This document shows, piece by piece, positions 8,358 to 18,704 of a stretch of DNA of 64,000 bases. Both the position numbers and the translations under genes were made by a program. Every line of letters starts with the position of its first letter. Position 1 is the stretch's first letter. The stretch is from a virus, in IMG/VR virus record IMGVR_UViG_3300027754_000064, positions 24,117 to 88,116 of that record; one strand, 5' to 3'. The notes under the pieces were generated by a model that was given only the letters and a program-made list of their open reading frames with translations, was not told where the DNA came from and made no database searches.

Positions 8358-11255
8358 TTATCTTTGACTTTTAAGTGAATCTAACTCTGATTTAAGAGTT
8401 TTCATTGCTTCAATTAAATACACGGTTAATTTACTATAATTAATACTGTATGGCTTACCTGTCTCATCATAACTAATCAAGTTAGGTAATATGTTATTTA
8501 CTTCTTCAGCAATCAACCCTGCTTCTCCTTTAGCAGTACCATCTTTACGATCATAAGTGAATCCCATTAATTGTACAATACTATCTAGTGCATTTGTGAT
8601 TGGATTTAAATTTTCTTTAAGAGTAATACTTGATGTTTCTGTTATAGTTGCTGCTGTTACTGTACCCGAACTACAAGTTAAATTACCAACATTTAAATTA
8701 CCAGTAACATTGCCTGTACCTGCAATATTAGCACCAGTACCAGTTACAGTAAGAATTGCGGCATTACCTGCTACACCGAATGTAACATTACCACCTGAAC
8801 TTCCTATGTTGACATTACTAGTGCCATTGCTTATACTTGCTGAACTAACAGTAACCGTACCAAAACTTAAATTACCTGCACCGTCAGTAGTTAGGTATTG
8901 ACCATTTGTTCCACCAGTAATCTTTACATTACCTACAGGACCTAATGATACATTACTAGCACTAGTAAAATTAACAGTTCCTAGACTAGTTAATCCTGTT
9001 AACGTACCAACACTGGTTATATTTGGTTGTGCTGCTGTTGTTAATGTACCAGTTACATAGTTAGCACTTATGTAATTAGCTCCACTAATATTTCCACCTG
9101 ATCCTGCACCAGTTGTAATAGTACCGGCTACATTTACTCCAGTACCAGTTACTGTCAATACGGTGTTACCAACTGCTGCGATTGTTACATTACCATTCGC
9201 TGTAGCAATAGCAACATTACTATTGCCGTTACTAACTCCATTTGTACTTAAACCAGTTAATTGACTACCATTACCAACAAAGAAGTTAGCAGTAATATTA
9301 CCATCACTATTACGAACCGCTACTGTATTTGCTGTTGCTGCTGTTGCGGTATTATATCCATCTAATAAGTCAGCGTTTAGATTAGTAACTAATGTAGTAC
9401 TAGTAACTGTTAAAGGACTAGTTCCAGTGGCAATGCTAGATACTAATTGTCCAGCAGTTATAATATTACTGCCAGTTATGTTACCATTTGCTGTAATCGT
9501 ACTATTACTTGTAAATGCACCTGATTTCATTGGTGCAAATGTAGAGTTAGCCCAATCAATTACAGTAGTTGGTTCTGTTGCTACATTAGTAAATAATTTC
9601 CAAACACCATCATTATGATCTCTAACAAATCCTGTATAATAATAACTACCAGTAGTAAAACTGGCTACAATACCTAAATCATACAAGTTACCTGTATTAT
9701 TAGCGCCCATAATGATAAGTGGGTCACCTACAACCAAATCTGTAACATTGCTATAGTTCAAATTACCCGTAACATTAAAGTTACCGGTTACATTAATATT
9801 TCCCGTAATTCCAACAGCACCTGTAATACTAGCGCCACCATTTGAAACTGTCAATCCATTAGCAATATTCGCAGAACCATTACTTCTAATATTTGCACCA
9901 GTAATATTTCCTGATGCTAATACTATACCTGTTCCAATATTACCAATATTAGCATTACCGGTGCTTGTATTAGAACCAACCATTGCTAAATATGTAGCAC
10001 CATCATTAGTAAACTGCCATTGACCAGCACTTTCTGTCCAACGCAATTGTGTTGCTGCTTGATCACCGCGAACTACTCTTAATCCAGCGTTATTGCTAGG
10101 TGCACCTGTAGTTTCAGCACTAATATCAATAATATTATCTTCTACTGTTAAACTAGTAACGCTTAAATTACCACCACCACCATTAACATTTAAGTTACCA
10201 GTAATAGTAACATCGTCATTAATTGAAACTGAACCACTACCATTAGCAGTAATTGTCAAATTAGTATTAGCAGTTAGAGATGAAAGTGTATCAACATTGA
10301 TTGGGTTACTAAATCCAACTGGTCCGCCGTTGCTACTAGTTACATAATTACCTGCTTGAATCTGTAGTGGACCTTTTACGGCGATTACACCACTGCCAGT
10401 TGGATTAAACTGAATATCACCTGAACCACTTGTACTTAATTTAACAGATTGATTAATGTCAGCACTAACAACAATCGTATTGCTACTTTGCTCTAGTGCT
10501 TTTACACCGTTAATGTAAAGAGATCCTGGACCAATGAAAGCGTCTTTAAAATATGAAGTTGTGTTGCCTAGACTAAATGTATTGTTACTTGTAGGAATAA
10601 TATTACCCGTAATAATCATTCCTGAACTAGATACTTGTATAACATTACCAGTACCATTAGCACTAAATGTAATATTACCATTTGCTACAGGAATATTTAC
10701 ATTTGATGTACCGTTACTAGTGCCCGATGTACCTGTATTACTATTTCCTGATATTACAAAATTACCACCATCTGGGTTGGTCATGATAATAGCATTACCA
10801 TTAGCACTAATAGTAGCATTACCTAGTACAATAGTATTACCTGCTAGATATAAATTATTCCAACGATTAGTAGCATTGCCCAAATTATATGTTACATTGG
10901 CGCTTGGATTGATATTACCTGCTACAACCATGCCAGTACCGGTAACGGTAACAACTCCACTATTACCTGCTACACCAATAGTAACATTACCATTAACAGC
11001 AGGTATATTTACATTACTTGTGCCATTGCTTATACCTGATGTAGTGACACTAACTGTAGTAAAACTTAAATTACCGGCTCCGTCTGTTTGTAAATATTGA
11101 CCTGCACTACCGCCGGTAAGATATAGATTAGCGATTGGACCTAAATTACTAATACCTGTTGTAGTTAAATTATCAACCAATAAGGTGTCATTACTTCTTA
11201 GTTCTTCAATTGTTAGCGTTGACGAGTTTGCAACTAACGGGTACTTATTTGCCAT
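8358..11255 (-). CDS. Tail fibre with C-terminal peptidase S74 chaperone domain
   Basis: 965 residues of repeated short beta motifs (NVTIG, TGTGANIAGTGN, YLTTDGAGNLSF). The last 100 or so residues form an S74 intramolecular chaperone autoprocessing domain: SSITLKENLNPI...GFTYDR...EAGLIAEEV...LPNLI...YSKLTVYLIEAMKTLKSEL. The Ser-x4-Lys spacing (S-S-I-T-L-K) matches the Ser/Lys pair of endosialidase-type domains, which trimerise the fibre and then cut themselves off. It is the only fibre in the window with this domain. The start has an AAGGAATT Shine-Dalgarno site, and a late promoter box lies 17 nt upstream of the ATG. Confidence 0.85.
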   Translation of the reverse strand: MANKYPLVANSSTLTIEELRSNDTLLVDNLTTTGISNLGPIANLYLTGGSAGQYLQTDGAGNLSFTTVSVTTSGISNGTSNVNIPAVNGNVTIGVAGNSGVVTVTGTGMVVAGNINPSANVTYNLGNATNRWNNLYLAGNTIVLGNATISANGNAIIMTNPDGGNFVISGNSNTGTSGTSNGTSNVNIPVANGNITFSANGTGNVIQVSSSGMIITGNIIPTSNNTFSLGNTTSYFKDAFIGPGSLYINGVKALEQSSNTIVVSADINQSVKLSTSGSGDIQFNPTGSGVIAVKGPLQIQAGNYVTSSNGGPVGFSNPINVDTLSSLTANTNLTITANGSGSVSINDDVTITGNLNVNGGGGNLSVTSLTVEDNIIDISAETTGAPSNNAGLRVVRGDQAATQLRWTESAGQWQFTNDGATYLAMVGSNTSTGNANIGNIGTGIVLASGNITGANIRSNGSANIANGLTVSNGGASITGAVGITGNINVTGNFNVTGNLNYSNVTDLVVGDPLIIMGANNTGNLYDLGIVASFTTGSYYYTGFVRDHNDGVWKLFTNVATEPTTVIDWANSTFAPMKSGAFTSNSTITANGNITGSNIITAGQLVSSIATGTSPLTVTSTTLVTNLNADLLDGYNTATAATANTVAVRNSDGNITANFFVGNGSQLTGLSTNGVSNGNSNVAIATANGNVTIAAVGNTVLTVTGTGVNVAGTITTGAGSGGNISGANYISANYVTGTLTTAAQPNITSVGTLTGLTSLGTVNFTSASNVSLGPVGNVKITGGTNGQYLTTDGAGNLSFGTVTVSSASISNGTSNVNIGSSGGNVTFGVAGNAAILTVTGTGANIAGTGNVTGNLNVGNLTCSSGTVTAATITETSSITLKENLNPITNALDSIVQLMGFTYDRKDGTAKGEAGLIAEEVNNILPNLISYDETGKPYSINYSKLTVYLIEAMKTLKSELDSLKSQR

Positions 11256-11272
11256 TTAAAATTCCTTCACTA

Positions 11273-11280
11273 TATTTATT
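11273..11280 (-). promoter_or_regulatory. T4-type late promoter box
   Basis: AATAAATA on the minus strand, overlapping the end of the upstream fibre gene and lying 17 nt before the start of the S74 fibre. Confidence 0.4.
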
Positions 11281-12574
11281 CGGTAACAGATACATTTAAA
11301 AATGATCCTGATCTTAGTCGTATTGGGTATTGTCTAAGAACAGGATTAGGTGATGATAGATAACTATTACCATTTCTTAAATTTACAGTGACATAATATG
11401 TAGGTACAGTTTTCCAACCTAATGTCTGTGATGCCCCGTCAGCGATTACTCCTAATACTTGTTGCGTTGTACCAACTGTATTAGGAACAGTAAATGATAC
11501 ATTTGCGGCTATGTTTGTAGGTGCTGCTAAACTTACTTTATTACCCGCTGCGTTTTGAAAACTTAAAGTATTACCTGCACCTAATACGGTTACATTGCTA
11601 ACAGTAAGCGTATTAGATAATTTATTAAATAAAAATCTACTACTTCCAGCAAAATTACCTGAATCGTTAAACTGAACATAAGTGTTAAATCCACCGGGAC
11701 TTCCTGCTACAGTAGACCAAGTTAATATGCCATTACCATCAGTAGTTAGTGCTTGTCCATTGCTACCACCGGTAATATTAATATTGGCTACATTGCCTAA
11801 ACTTAAATTACTACCATTGAATGTGACATTGGGTATGCCACCAAATGAACCATTTGCGTTATATTGTAGTTGGGTATTTGATCCACCTGGTATCCCTGGA
11901 CTTGAATTACCAGCTTGAAGTGTAGATACTTCAATTTGAGCACCATTGGCAGGAGGACTTACAAATGTTATATTTGCCCCTGATAGAGTATATGAATTTC
12001 TAAGTAGAGTTACGCCATTATAGTTAACACTGGTTTGGTTAATATTACCAGGTGTTGTACTTAATTGAAATGTAGTTTGAACACCATTTCCTGTGAAATC
12101 ATCTACTGTTACATTAGCACCTGATCCGCCACCTCCGCCAGTACTATTAAAAGTAATACTTTTTGGATTACTAGTATTACTAGTAGTAATAGTTATTCCA
12201 GTACCAGCAATAAATTGTACTGTATCTTCACCTACAGCAACAAGACTAGGTTGTCCTGTTACTTGCCAAGTCTTAAAAGTACTACCTAATGTTATTAATG
12301 CGTTGCCTGATCCAAGATCGGTAACACCAAATCCACTAGTACTATCAAATTTTAGTGTGCTAACGCTAGCAATGCTATTAGTGACATTGCCACCGGTTGC
12401 ATTACTTAGAGCAACGGTTAGTGGAGTAGTTGATATACCAGTTAGTAAACTACCATTACCTATGTAAAAATTGGCTGTGACATTTCCCGTAGTAATTACA
12501 TTGCTATTACTAGCATTTAATGTGATATTTCCGACCGTAAGGCCGTTTTTAACTACGAAATTTCTATTTGCCAC
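11276..12574 (-). CDS. Tail-fibre / virion structural protein
   Basis: 432 residues, GTG start (GTG GCA AAT AGA). The N-terminus MANRNFVVKNGLTVGN is shared with the next fibre upstream (MTTRNFVVKNGLQVGN). The middle has repeated NTQLQYNANGSFGG and GGSNGQALTTDGNGILTW modules found in several fibres here. There is a predicted beta-rich C-terminus of about 60 residues (YYVTVNLRNGNSYLSS...RSGSFLNVSVTE). Fibre or baseplate-associated role inferred. Confidence 0.65.
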   Translation of the reverse strand: MANRNFVVKNGLTVGNITLNASNSNVITTGNVTANFYIGNGSLLTGISTTPLTVALSNATGGNVTNSIASVSTLKFDSTSGFGVTDLGSGNALITLGSTFKTWQVTGQPSLVAVGEDTVQFIAGTGITITTSNTSNPKSITFNSTGGGGGSGANVTVDDFTGNGVQTTFQLSTTPGNINQTSVNYNGVTLLRNSYTLSGANITFVSPPANGAQIEVSTLQAGNSSPGIPGGSNTQLQYNANGSFGGIPNVTFNGSNLSLGNVANINITGGSNGQALTTDGNGILTWSTVAGSPGGFNTYVQFNDSGNFAGSSRFLFNKLSNTLTVSNVTVLGAGNTLSFQNAAGNKVSLAAPTNIAANVSFTVPNTVGTTQQVLGVIADGASQTLGWKTVPTYYVTVNLRNGNSYLSSPNPVLRQYPIRLRSGSFLNVSVTE

Positions 12575-12611
12575 AGTTCCATATATCCCTGTAAAGCTTA
12601 ACTAATAGAGG

Positions 12612-15344
12612 TTAACTGGTTGGTTGAATATATGCTGCCACAAGATTTACCTTAGTATTTCCACTTAGTGTAGTTGCATAAACTGCCACATTACCTGATA
12701 TTCCATTAATATTACTTGTTATTTCAACAATATCCGCTGTTACATTAGAACAAATTGAACCATACACTGTTATATATGAATTTGATCCATCATGTACTAA
12801 TAAAGCCTCTACTGATTGATATCCGTCATCTCCTGCTGCTGATACGACATATTTAGCAGTTCGGTAAGTCGACGGATTAAATTGGTCAAGAACTGTATTT
12901 GTAGTTACAGCAACGTTTGTTCTATTGCTTGTTAGTCCACCGTTAAGTTTTAAGTTACCTGTAGTTGTATTACCTGAAACTACTAAATTGCTTAATGTAC
13001 CAACACTGGTTATATTTGGTTGTGCTGCTGTAGTTAATGTACCAGTTAATAAACTAGCGCCAATTGTTCCTGAGTTAGCATAGATATTACCTGCTGTAAT
13101 ATTTGCGGTAACTGCTAATGAGAGTAATGTACCAACACTGGTTATATTTGGTTGAGCATTAGTAGTTAATGTGCCTGTAAAATAATTTGCTGTAGCAACA
13201 TTACCTAAGTTAGCATTGCCACTACTAAGATTTCCACTTACTATTAGTGATGTTAAATTACCAACGCTTGTAATATTTGGTTGTGCTGCTGTTGTTACTG
13301 TTCCTGCTGTAGTCGCACTATCAGCCGATACAGCATGAGTTGCATTTGCAACTGTACCTGTAACATTAGCTCCAGTAATATTTGCTAAATTAGCTCCACT
13401 ACCAATGAAATAATTTGCTGTTACAGCATTGCCTAAGTTAGCACTGCCGACTACTGTAAGAAGATTAGTTGAACTATTAAATGTGAAGTTAGCACTAGCG
13501 CCAAAATCACCATTACTATTAAATTGTATATAAGTATTCGACCCTGCTGCTTGTTGGAAGTCAACTGGGCTACCATTCGCATAGTAATAGTTGTCTGTTA
13601 AAATACCACCAACATTAGCATTTCCACTAATGTTTGCTGAACTAGCAGTTATTTTATTAGTACTAGTAATATTATTAGCAGATAAGTTGCCAGTAATATT
13701 AGCAACGCCATTTGATATTAAATTACCACCAGTTATATTAGCAGATGCTTGTAATGTGTTAGCACCAATAATACCTGAGTTAGCGTAAACATTGCCACTA
13801 GTTGTATTTCCAGTAACACTAAGATTTCCTAATGTACCAACACTAGTTAAACTTGAAGTTGTAACGCCACTAGCAAGAGTAGTACCGCTTAAATTAGCTG
13901 CATTTGCTTGAATATAAGTATTACTTGCAGCAGTTAATTGACCTTGCTCATTTACTGTAAATGTTGCTACTTGATCACTGCCACCATATGAACCGGCTGT
14001 TACTGTTGTGTTGCTAATACTAAATTGACTACCGTTTAAAGTTAATCCAGTGCCAGCTGTATAACTACCTGCCCCAGAGAATTGAACAAATGTAATGTTA
14101 GTTGTACCAACAGTAACTGGACTATTAGTAGTACATACCCAACCTGTATCAGCGTTAACTGTACCTTCTTCTACGAATACGAATGCTCCTGGAATCTCAC
14201 CGCTAGGAGAATTGTTATCAAAATCAGTAGCTCGTGTTAGTACGAATACTGCACTAGCAGAACCTGTTGCAGTAACTACATATATACCATTATAAGGTTG
14301 ATTAGCATTAATCTCATTTTTAATAAGAACTCTAGCACCTGCGCTTGGTGTTCCACCGTCAAGTGTTAATGCACCATTAGCACTAGCAGTAATAGTTGCA
14401 CCAACTCCTGATGTTCCGTTATTATATGTATAATTAGGCAGTGCTGTGTAGGACGCAAACTGAACACTGCCTTTAGGATCTAGACCTTGTGCTGCTGTAT
14501 CAACATAATCTTTTGTTGCAGCATCGGTTGCTTGAGTAGGAGTTGCTAATGAAGTGATTCTAAAATTACCAACATCTACTGTACCAGTTCCAGTAGGTCT
14601 TAAATCAACATTGTTATTTCCTGCCGCTGCTGTAATAGTAACACTGGTTGACTTACCTAATACATAATCGGTAATTACATTAGTATTAGATTGAATATTG
14701 CCTGAAACTACTAAACTACTTAGTGTACCAACACTTGTGACATTTGGTTGAGCATTAGTTGTTAATGTACCAGTTAATAAACTTGCTCCAACAGTTCCTG
14801 AGTTTGCGTAGATATTACTGCCAAGTACATTGCCAGTAACGGTTAGTGTATTAGTAGAACTGTTAAATGTAAAGTTAGCACTAGCACCAAAGTCATTATT
14901 ACTATTATATTGAATCTGTGTATTAGATCCTGCCGGTTGTTGAAAATCTACTGGACTACCATTTGAATAGTAATAGTTATCTGTTTTAATCCCTGATACA
15001 GAAACGTTTCCGCTAAAATTGGCTGTATTACCCGTTAATTGTAAATTAACAGTAGAATTGTTTGATGTTACATTTGAGGTGACGCTTAGGAAATTAGCAG
15101 TACCAAGATTACCTAAGTTAGCATTTAGCGTTTTAATATTACCACTAAAATTAGCAGTGTTTCCGCTAAGTTCTAAATTAACAGTTACATTGTTAGATAC
15201 TATATTGCTAGTAATATTAGCAAAATTCGCAAGTAATAAATTGCCTGCATTAATATTACCTGCATTAATATTACTATTAGATGCATCAATTGTTACATTG
15301 CCTACTTGTAACCCATTTTTTACGACAAAATTTCTTGTGGTCAT
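12612..15344 (-). CDS. Tail-fibre protein with conserved receptor-type C-terminal domain
   Basis: 910 residues. The N-terminus is MTTRNFVVKNGLQVGN. The body consists of repeated motifs such as GTLTTNAQPNITSVGTL and SNTYIQFNSNGDFGASANF. A mid-protein segment (TDAATKDYVDTAAQGLDPKGSV) is common in phage fibres. The C-terminal 90 or so residues (VLDQF...YRTAKYVVSA...DGYQSVEALLVHDGSNSYITVYGS) closely match the C-terminus of the next gene upstream (15363-17150), so the two fibres carry paralogous tips. A late-gene product is inferred. Confidence 0.7.
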   Translation of the reverse strand: MTTRNFVVKNGLQVGNVTIDASNSNINAGNINAGNLLLANFANITSNIVSNNVTVNLELSGNTANFSGNIKTLNANLGNLGTANFLSVTSNVTSNNSTVNLQLTGNTANFSGNVSVSGIKTDNYYYSNGSPVDFQQPAGSNTQIQYNSNNDFGASANFTFNSSTNTLTVTGNVLGSNIYANSGTVGASLLTGTLTTNAQPNVTSVGTLSSLVVSGNIQSNTNVITDYVLGKSTSVTITAAAGNNNVDLRPTGTGTVDVGNFRITSLATPTQATDAATKDYVDTAAQGLDPKGSVQFASYTALPNYTYNNGTSGVGATITASANGALTLDGGTPSAGARVLIKNEINANQPYNGIYVVTATGSASAVFVLTRATDFDNNSPSGEIPGAFVFVEEGTVNADTGWVCTTNSPVTVGTTNITFVQFSGAGSYTAGTGLTLNGSQFSISNTTVTAGSYGGSDQVATFTVNEQGQLTAASNTYIQANAANLSGTTLASGVTTSSLTSVGTLGNLSVTGNTTSGNVYANSGIIGANTLQASANITGGNLISNGVANITGNLSANNITSTNKITASSANISGNANVGGILTDNYYYANGSPVDFQQAAGSNTYIQFNSNGDFGASANFTFNSSTNLLTVVGSANLGNAVTANYFIGSGANLANITGANVTGTVANATHAVSADSATTAGTVTTAAQPNITSVGNLTSLIVSGNLSSGNANLGNVATANYFTGTLTTNAQPNITSVGTLLSLAVTANITAGNIYANSGTIGASLLTGTLTTAAQPNITSVGTLSNLVVSGNTTTGNLKLNGGLTSNRTNVAVTTNTVLDQFNPSTYRTAKYVVSAAGDDGYQSVEALLVHDGSNSYITVYGSICSNVTADIVEITSNINGISGNVAVYATTLSGNTKVNLVAAYIQPTS

Positions 15345-15362
15345 ATTTTTTTCTCTTTAATA

Positions 15363-17150
15363 TTAATCGGGAATATATGTCCCAATATAATTTACAGTAA
15401 CATTTGTTCCTAATCCAGTACCCAACAAATAAACAGTGTCTCCCTCTATGTCTGTTGATAACATTATAAGATCATCACCGGTTGTTGATAAGCTCCCGTA
15501 TATAGTAACTATACTATTTATGCCGTCATGAACTAAAAGGACCTCAATGGCCTGATAACCCTCGTCTGCACCTACTCTAAATGTGTATTTTACCGATCGA
15601 TATGTGGTTAATAAAAAACTATCTACAATCGTATCAATATCTACTTGTATTGATTGTTTACTAGAAATTAACCCTTGGCTAGTTAAAGTGTTTACTAATA
15701 AATTTGTTCCAGCAAAATTTACTGCACCTGTTGCAGTTAAATTAATAGCACTAATAGAATTGGCAACTAAATTACCTCTGGCTGTAACAGTACCTGTTAT
15801 AGAACCCATTGTTACATTTGACTGCAATCCTAGATTAATGTTATTGATTGATGAATTAAATATTCCTGCTGTATTGCCAGTAGTTACAACTGTACCCGAG
15901 CCAATTGTGACACAACCCAATGTAGATGTTAAATAATTACCAGTTGCTAAATTACCAAAGTAAGTAGTGCCAACTACTCGTAGACTGTTGTTTGTAACAG
16001 TTAATACATTGGCAGTATTAGCGACTCTAAATGTAACATTACCATTTGGTAAAACAGCTACATTACTAGTACCGTTTACAAGGTAAGTGCCTGCTGCGGC
16101 AGCAATGTTGGTAAGTAATCCGCCATCACCTGCAAATAAGTTACCGTACACTGTACCGGTATTAGCGTAAATATTTCCACTAGTAGTTAAAGAAGTTAGA
16201 GTACCTAATCCAGTAATCAATGATTGATTACCAGTTAATACTACACTAGAGTATAAGGAATAGTTTGCGTTGGCAACAGTACCAACAATGTTAGAAGCAT
16301 TTACATTAAAGCTAGTTCCTGCAAAGTTAGCATAATTCGCATTAGCAGAATTACCACCATTGCCTCCTGATTGTGCTATCCAACTTAAATTGCTTGCGCC
16401 ATCGGTAGACAATACATATCCACTGTTTCCACCACTAATATGTACAGTATTAACATTACCTAAATTTATATAAGGACTATGAGTAAAATCTACATTACCA
16501 TTAGCAATCATATCCGCATTTGCGGGAACTATAATTTGCTGAGTAACTTTAACGATTGGTGCAACAACATTTCCTGAAACTACTAAATTAGTTGTGTCTG
16601 CACTAAGTCTGATATTTCCCATATATATGGTGCTGCTTGCCAACCATAAATCTCTAAATCTATGAGTAGTATTACCTATGTCATAACTAATGTTTGCATT
16701 AGAAAGAATGTTCCCACCCATTGTGAGTGAGGTTAGTGTACCTACACTAGTTATGTTGGGTTGGGCATTATTACTAACCGCAGCCGCTAATGGAACAGAT
16801 CCAACTAAATTAGCAGCAGGTAAGTTAGTTAAGTTAGCACCACTACCAATAAATAATCCTGAATTAACAGCATTAGATATTGTCAGTGTATCAGTAGTTT
16901 TATCATAAGTAAAAGCGGATTCGCCACCAAAACCACCGCTATCATTAAATTGAACCGCACGGTTACTACCACCTGGATTACCAGTTCCACCACCGCCAAC
17001 AGCCATACCACCCGGGTCACCGGTATAAACACGAATCGTATTCGTGTCTGGATCATACCATAAACGACCTTCTTGACCTACAAATTCATCTGGGTTATCT
17101 ACCCTATTATCTCTACTTGTAAAGAATTTTTGAATATGTGTCGATGGCAT
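15363..17150 (-). CDS. Tail-fibre protein, paralogous tip to the 910-residue fibre
   Basis: 595 residues. The N-terminus (HIQKFFTSRDNRVDNPDEFVG..GRLWYDPDTNTIRVYTGDPGG) is of a type seen in structural proteins of aquatic T4-like phages. The middle has GYVLSTDGASNLSW and GANLTNLPAANLVG repeats. The last 90 or so residues (DSFLLTTYRSVKYTF...GYQAIEVLLVHDGINSIVTIYGS) share the plan of the neighbouring fibre's tip. It has a good ribosome site (AAAGGAAT). Confidence 0.7.
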   Translation of the reverse strand: MPSTHIQKFFTSRDNRVDNPDEFVGQEGRLWYDPDTNTIRVYTGDPGGMAVGGGGTGNPGGSNRAVQFNDSGGFGGESAFTYDKTTDTLTISNAVNSGLFIGSGANLTNLPAANLVGSVPLAAAVSNNAQPNITSVGTLTSLTMGGNILSNANISYDIGNTTHRFRDLWLASSTIYMGNIRLSADTTNLVVSGNVVAPIVKVTQQIIVPANADMIANGNVDFTHSPYINLGNVNTVHISGGNSGYVLSTDGASNLSWIAQSGGNGGNSANANYANFAGTSFNVNASNIVGTVANANYSLYSSVVLTGNQSLITGLGTLTSLTTSGNIYANTGTVYGNLFAGDGGLLTNIAAAAGTYLVNGTSNVAVLPNGNVTFRVANTANVLTVTNNSLRVVGTTYFGNLATGNYLTSTLGCVTIGSGTVVTTGNTAGIFNSSINNINLGLQSNVTMGSITGTVTARGNLVANSISAINLTATGAVNFAGTNLLVNTLTSQGLISSKQSIQVDIDTIVDSFLLTTYRSVKYTFRVGADEGYQAIEVLLVHDGINSIVTIYGSLSTTGDDLIMLSTDIEGDTVYLLGTGLGTNVTVNYIGTYIPD

Positions 17151-17156
17151 ATTCCT

Positions 17157-17531
17157 TTACCCTGCAGGAAAATTGTGCGGGGAAAATACCGCTGCTAGTT
17201 TTTTAAGTCTTTCTAAATCAGTACCAGTAGATTCTTCTTCTGCGTCTATTTCATCTTGAACGGTAGGCTCAACTGTTACATCATCAGTTTCAACACCTAC
17301 GGCATCTTTCATAGTAGATAATTGTTGTTGTAAAGGAGGACTCCATTTAGCTTTACCATCACTGCCATATTCAATGCCTGGATTAATTACAGTTTTTTTA
17401 TCACAGTCAGGAGCTGCTACTACTGGCTGCTGAGGATTTGGTTTGGTAACTTCTTCTTCAGGTGAAATAATTAAATTCAAAGTTTGAATATTAACTGTTT
17501 TACCCGGTCCTATTAAATCTTCAAGTCTCAT
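17157..17531 (-). CDS. Small acidic phage protein, function unknown
   Basis: 124 residues, starting MRLEDLIGPGKTVNIQTLNLIISPEEE. It has an acidic central stretch (VETDDVTVEPTVQDEIDAEEE) and ends ERLKKLAAVFSPHNFPAG. There is no recognisable domain. It follows the 183-residue gene with one intervening base and precedes a fibre gene by 6 nt, so it probably belongs to the same late transcript. A virion or assembly role is only a guess from context. Confidence 0.55.
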   Translation of the reverse strand: MRLEDLIGPGKTVNIQTLNLIISPEEEVTKPNPQQPVVAAPDCDKKTVINPGIEYGSDGKAKWSPPLQQQLSTMKDAVGVETDDVTVEPTVQDEIDAEEESTGTDLERLKKLAAVFSPHNFPAG

Positions 17532-17532
17532 A

Positions 17533-18084
17533 TTATAATCCTGCCATGGCTTTAAAGTTCTTTAATTCTGTATCATTACTAGAATATATAGGTTTGGGTT
17601 CTATCTTAGCTAACAGTCTCATTTCGTTTAATTCTTCTTCACGCTCTTTGTCTATTTTATATTTATTTGGATTTAGTATGATAACCTGTTGTAATACTTG
17701 TTCGTCAGGTTCGTAATCTTCACCGTCAACTGTTACTGTCCATTCATTAACTTTTATATCTGTAAGTGTTGTTAAATCTGATAATAATTCTACAATTCTG
17801 CCAGGTGCATTGGAACGGCGATTCATCTCTACAAATACTAAATATTTACCAATCTCAATTTCACCATCACTAAGACTAGCATCTAATACCCAATCATATC
17901 CACGCTCAAACCAATCTACTAAATCTTCACCTGCTGCTGAAGATTTAACAATAAAGGCTAGTGTTACAACGTCCTTATCTTTACCCATTTTAGCGGCATA
18001 TTCATCTACCGATACGGTTGAAACTATTTGATTTTCCATATCATGGTAATCTAAGCCTTCGGTAATATAGGTTTTATTATTCAT
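17533..18084 (-). CDS. Conserved T4-like phage protein, function unknown
   Basis: 183 residues. The middle is predicted mixed alpha/beta (VVTLAFIVKSSAAGEDLVDWFERGYDWVLDASLSDGEIEIGKYLVFVEMNRR), followed by a segment about VNEWTVTVDGEDY. It sits 2 nt downstream of the 201-residue gene, which has a similar feel (both contain a G-x-Y-x-V-x-F segment). They may be partner proteins. The pattern resembles conserved hypothetical proteins of marine T4-like phages; no function is known to me. Confidence 0.55.
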   Translation of the reverse strand: MNNKTYITEGLDYHDMENQIVSTVSVDEYAAKMGKDKDVVTLAFIVKSSAAGEDLVDWFERGYDWVLDASLSDGEIEIGKYLVFVEMNRRSNAPGRIVELLSDLTTLTDIKVNEWTVTVDGEDYEPDEQVLQQVIILNPNKYKIDKEREEELNEMRLLAKIEPKPIYSSNDTELKNFKAMAGL

Positions 18085-18086
18085 AA

Positions 18087-18692
18087 TTATACTGGTGCCT
18101 GTACAGGTGATGCAGGAGGTGCTCCAAGTGGTGCACCCATATCCATTGGAGATTGAGCGCCTTGATCTCCGGCGTCTTGTTTATCTAAATCGTCCTCATA
18201 GGCATTCTCAATTTCTTCTAAGTCAATAGTTTGATCAGCCAAATCAATTGAACCTTCTTTAATATCGTTCATCAATTCTTTAGGCATTCTTATTTGTACA
18301 AACCAAACAGGGCGCTCTTCCATTTTTGGATAGCGAGTTCCCTGTACGAAATCTTCATAATTTTTTACTTCAACAGGAACTTTGATTCTTGATTTAGCAA
18401 ACGCTACATCACATCCAATAGTTGCTAGTCGTTTTGCCCCACGTGGGTCTGGCATTAATTTATATGGCCACATGAATACACATGTGACACTATATTTACC
18501 TATGTCTGGGCCCTGTACTAATTCCCCTAGTAGCCAATTTTTATAAGCATAAAGATCGGCTTCATCTAATACACGCTCAAAATCAAGTAATATGGACATT
18601 GTACCATCGCTTGTAAATACTCCTTTTATGGAGCTTACAATACTTACAAAGTCAATGTCATTAAAAAAGTTATCTGCGGAATGTTGTTTCAT
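18087..18692 (-). CDS. Conserved T4-like phage protein, probable virion/assembly factor
   Basis: 201 residues: a globular part (about 1-150; WLLGELVQGPDIGKYSVTCVFMWPYKLMPDPRGAKRL, RPVWFVQIRMPKEL) and a low-complexity acidic, then Gly/Pro/Ala-rich tail. It is the first gene of the fibre locus. It has no Shine-Dalgarno site. GATAAATA ends 4 nt before its ATG, so its late mRNA is probably leaderless. Function unknown. Confidence 0.55.
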   Translation of the reverse strand: MKQHSADNFFNDIDFVSIVSSIKGVFTSDGTMSILLDFERVLDEADLYAYKNWLLGELVQGPDIGKYSVTCVFMWPYKLMPDPRGAKRLATIGCDVAFAKSRIKVPVEVKNYEDFVQGTRYPKMEERPVWFVQIRMPKELMNDIKEGSIDLADQTIDLEEIENAYEDDLDKQDAGDQGAQSPMDMGAPLGAPPASPVQAPV

Positions 18693-18696
18693 CTAG

Positions 18697-18704
18697 TATT
18701 TATC
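18697..18704 (-). promoter_or_regulatory. T4-type late promoter, leaderless arrangement
   Basis: GATAAATA followed by CTAG and the ATG at 18692. The 12-mer GATAAATACTAG recurs exactly at three other minus-strand starts in the window (36301-36312, 39432-39443, 55851-55862). Confidence 0.65.
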
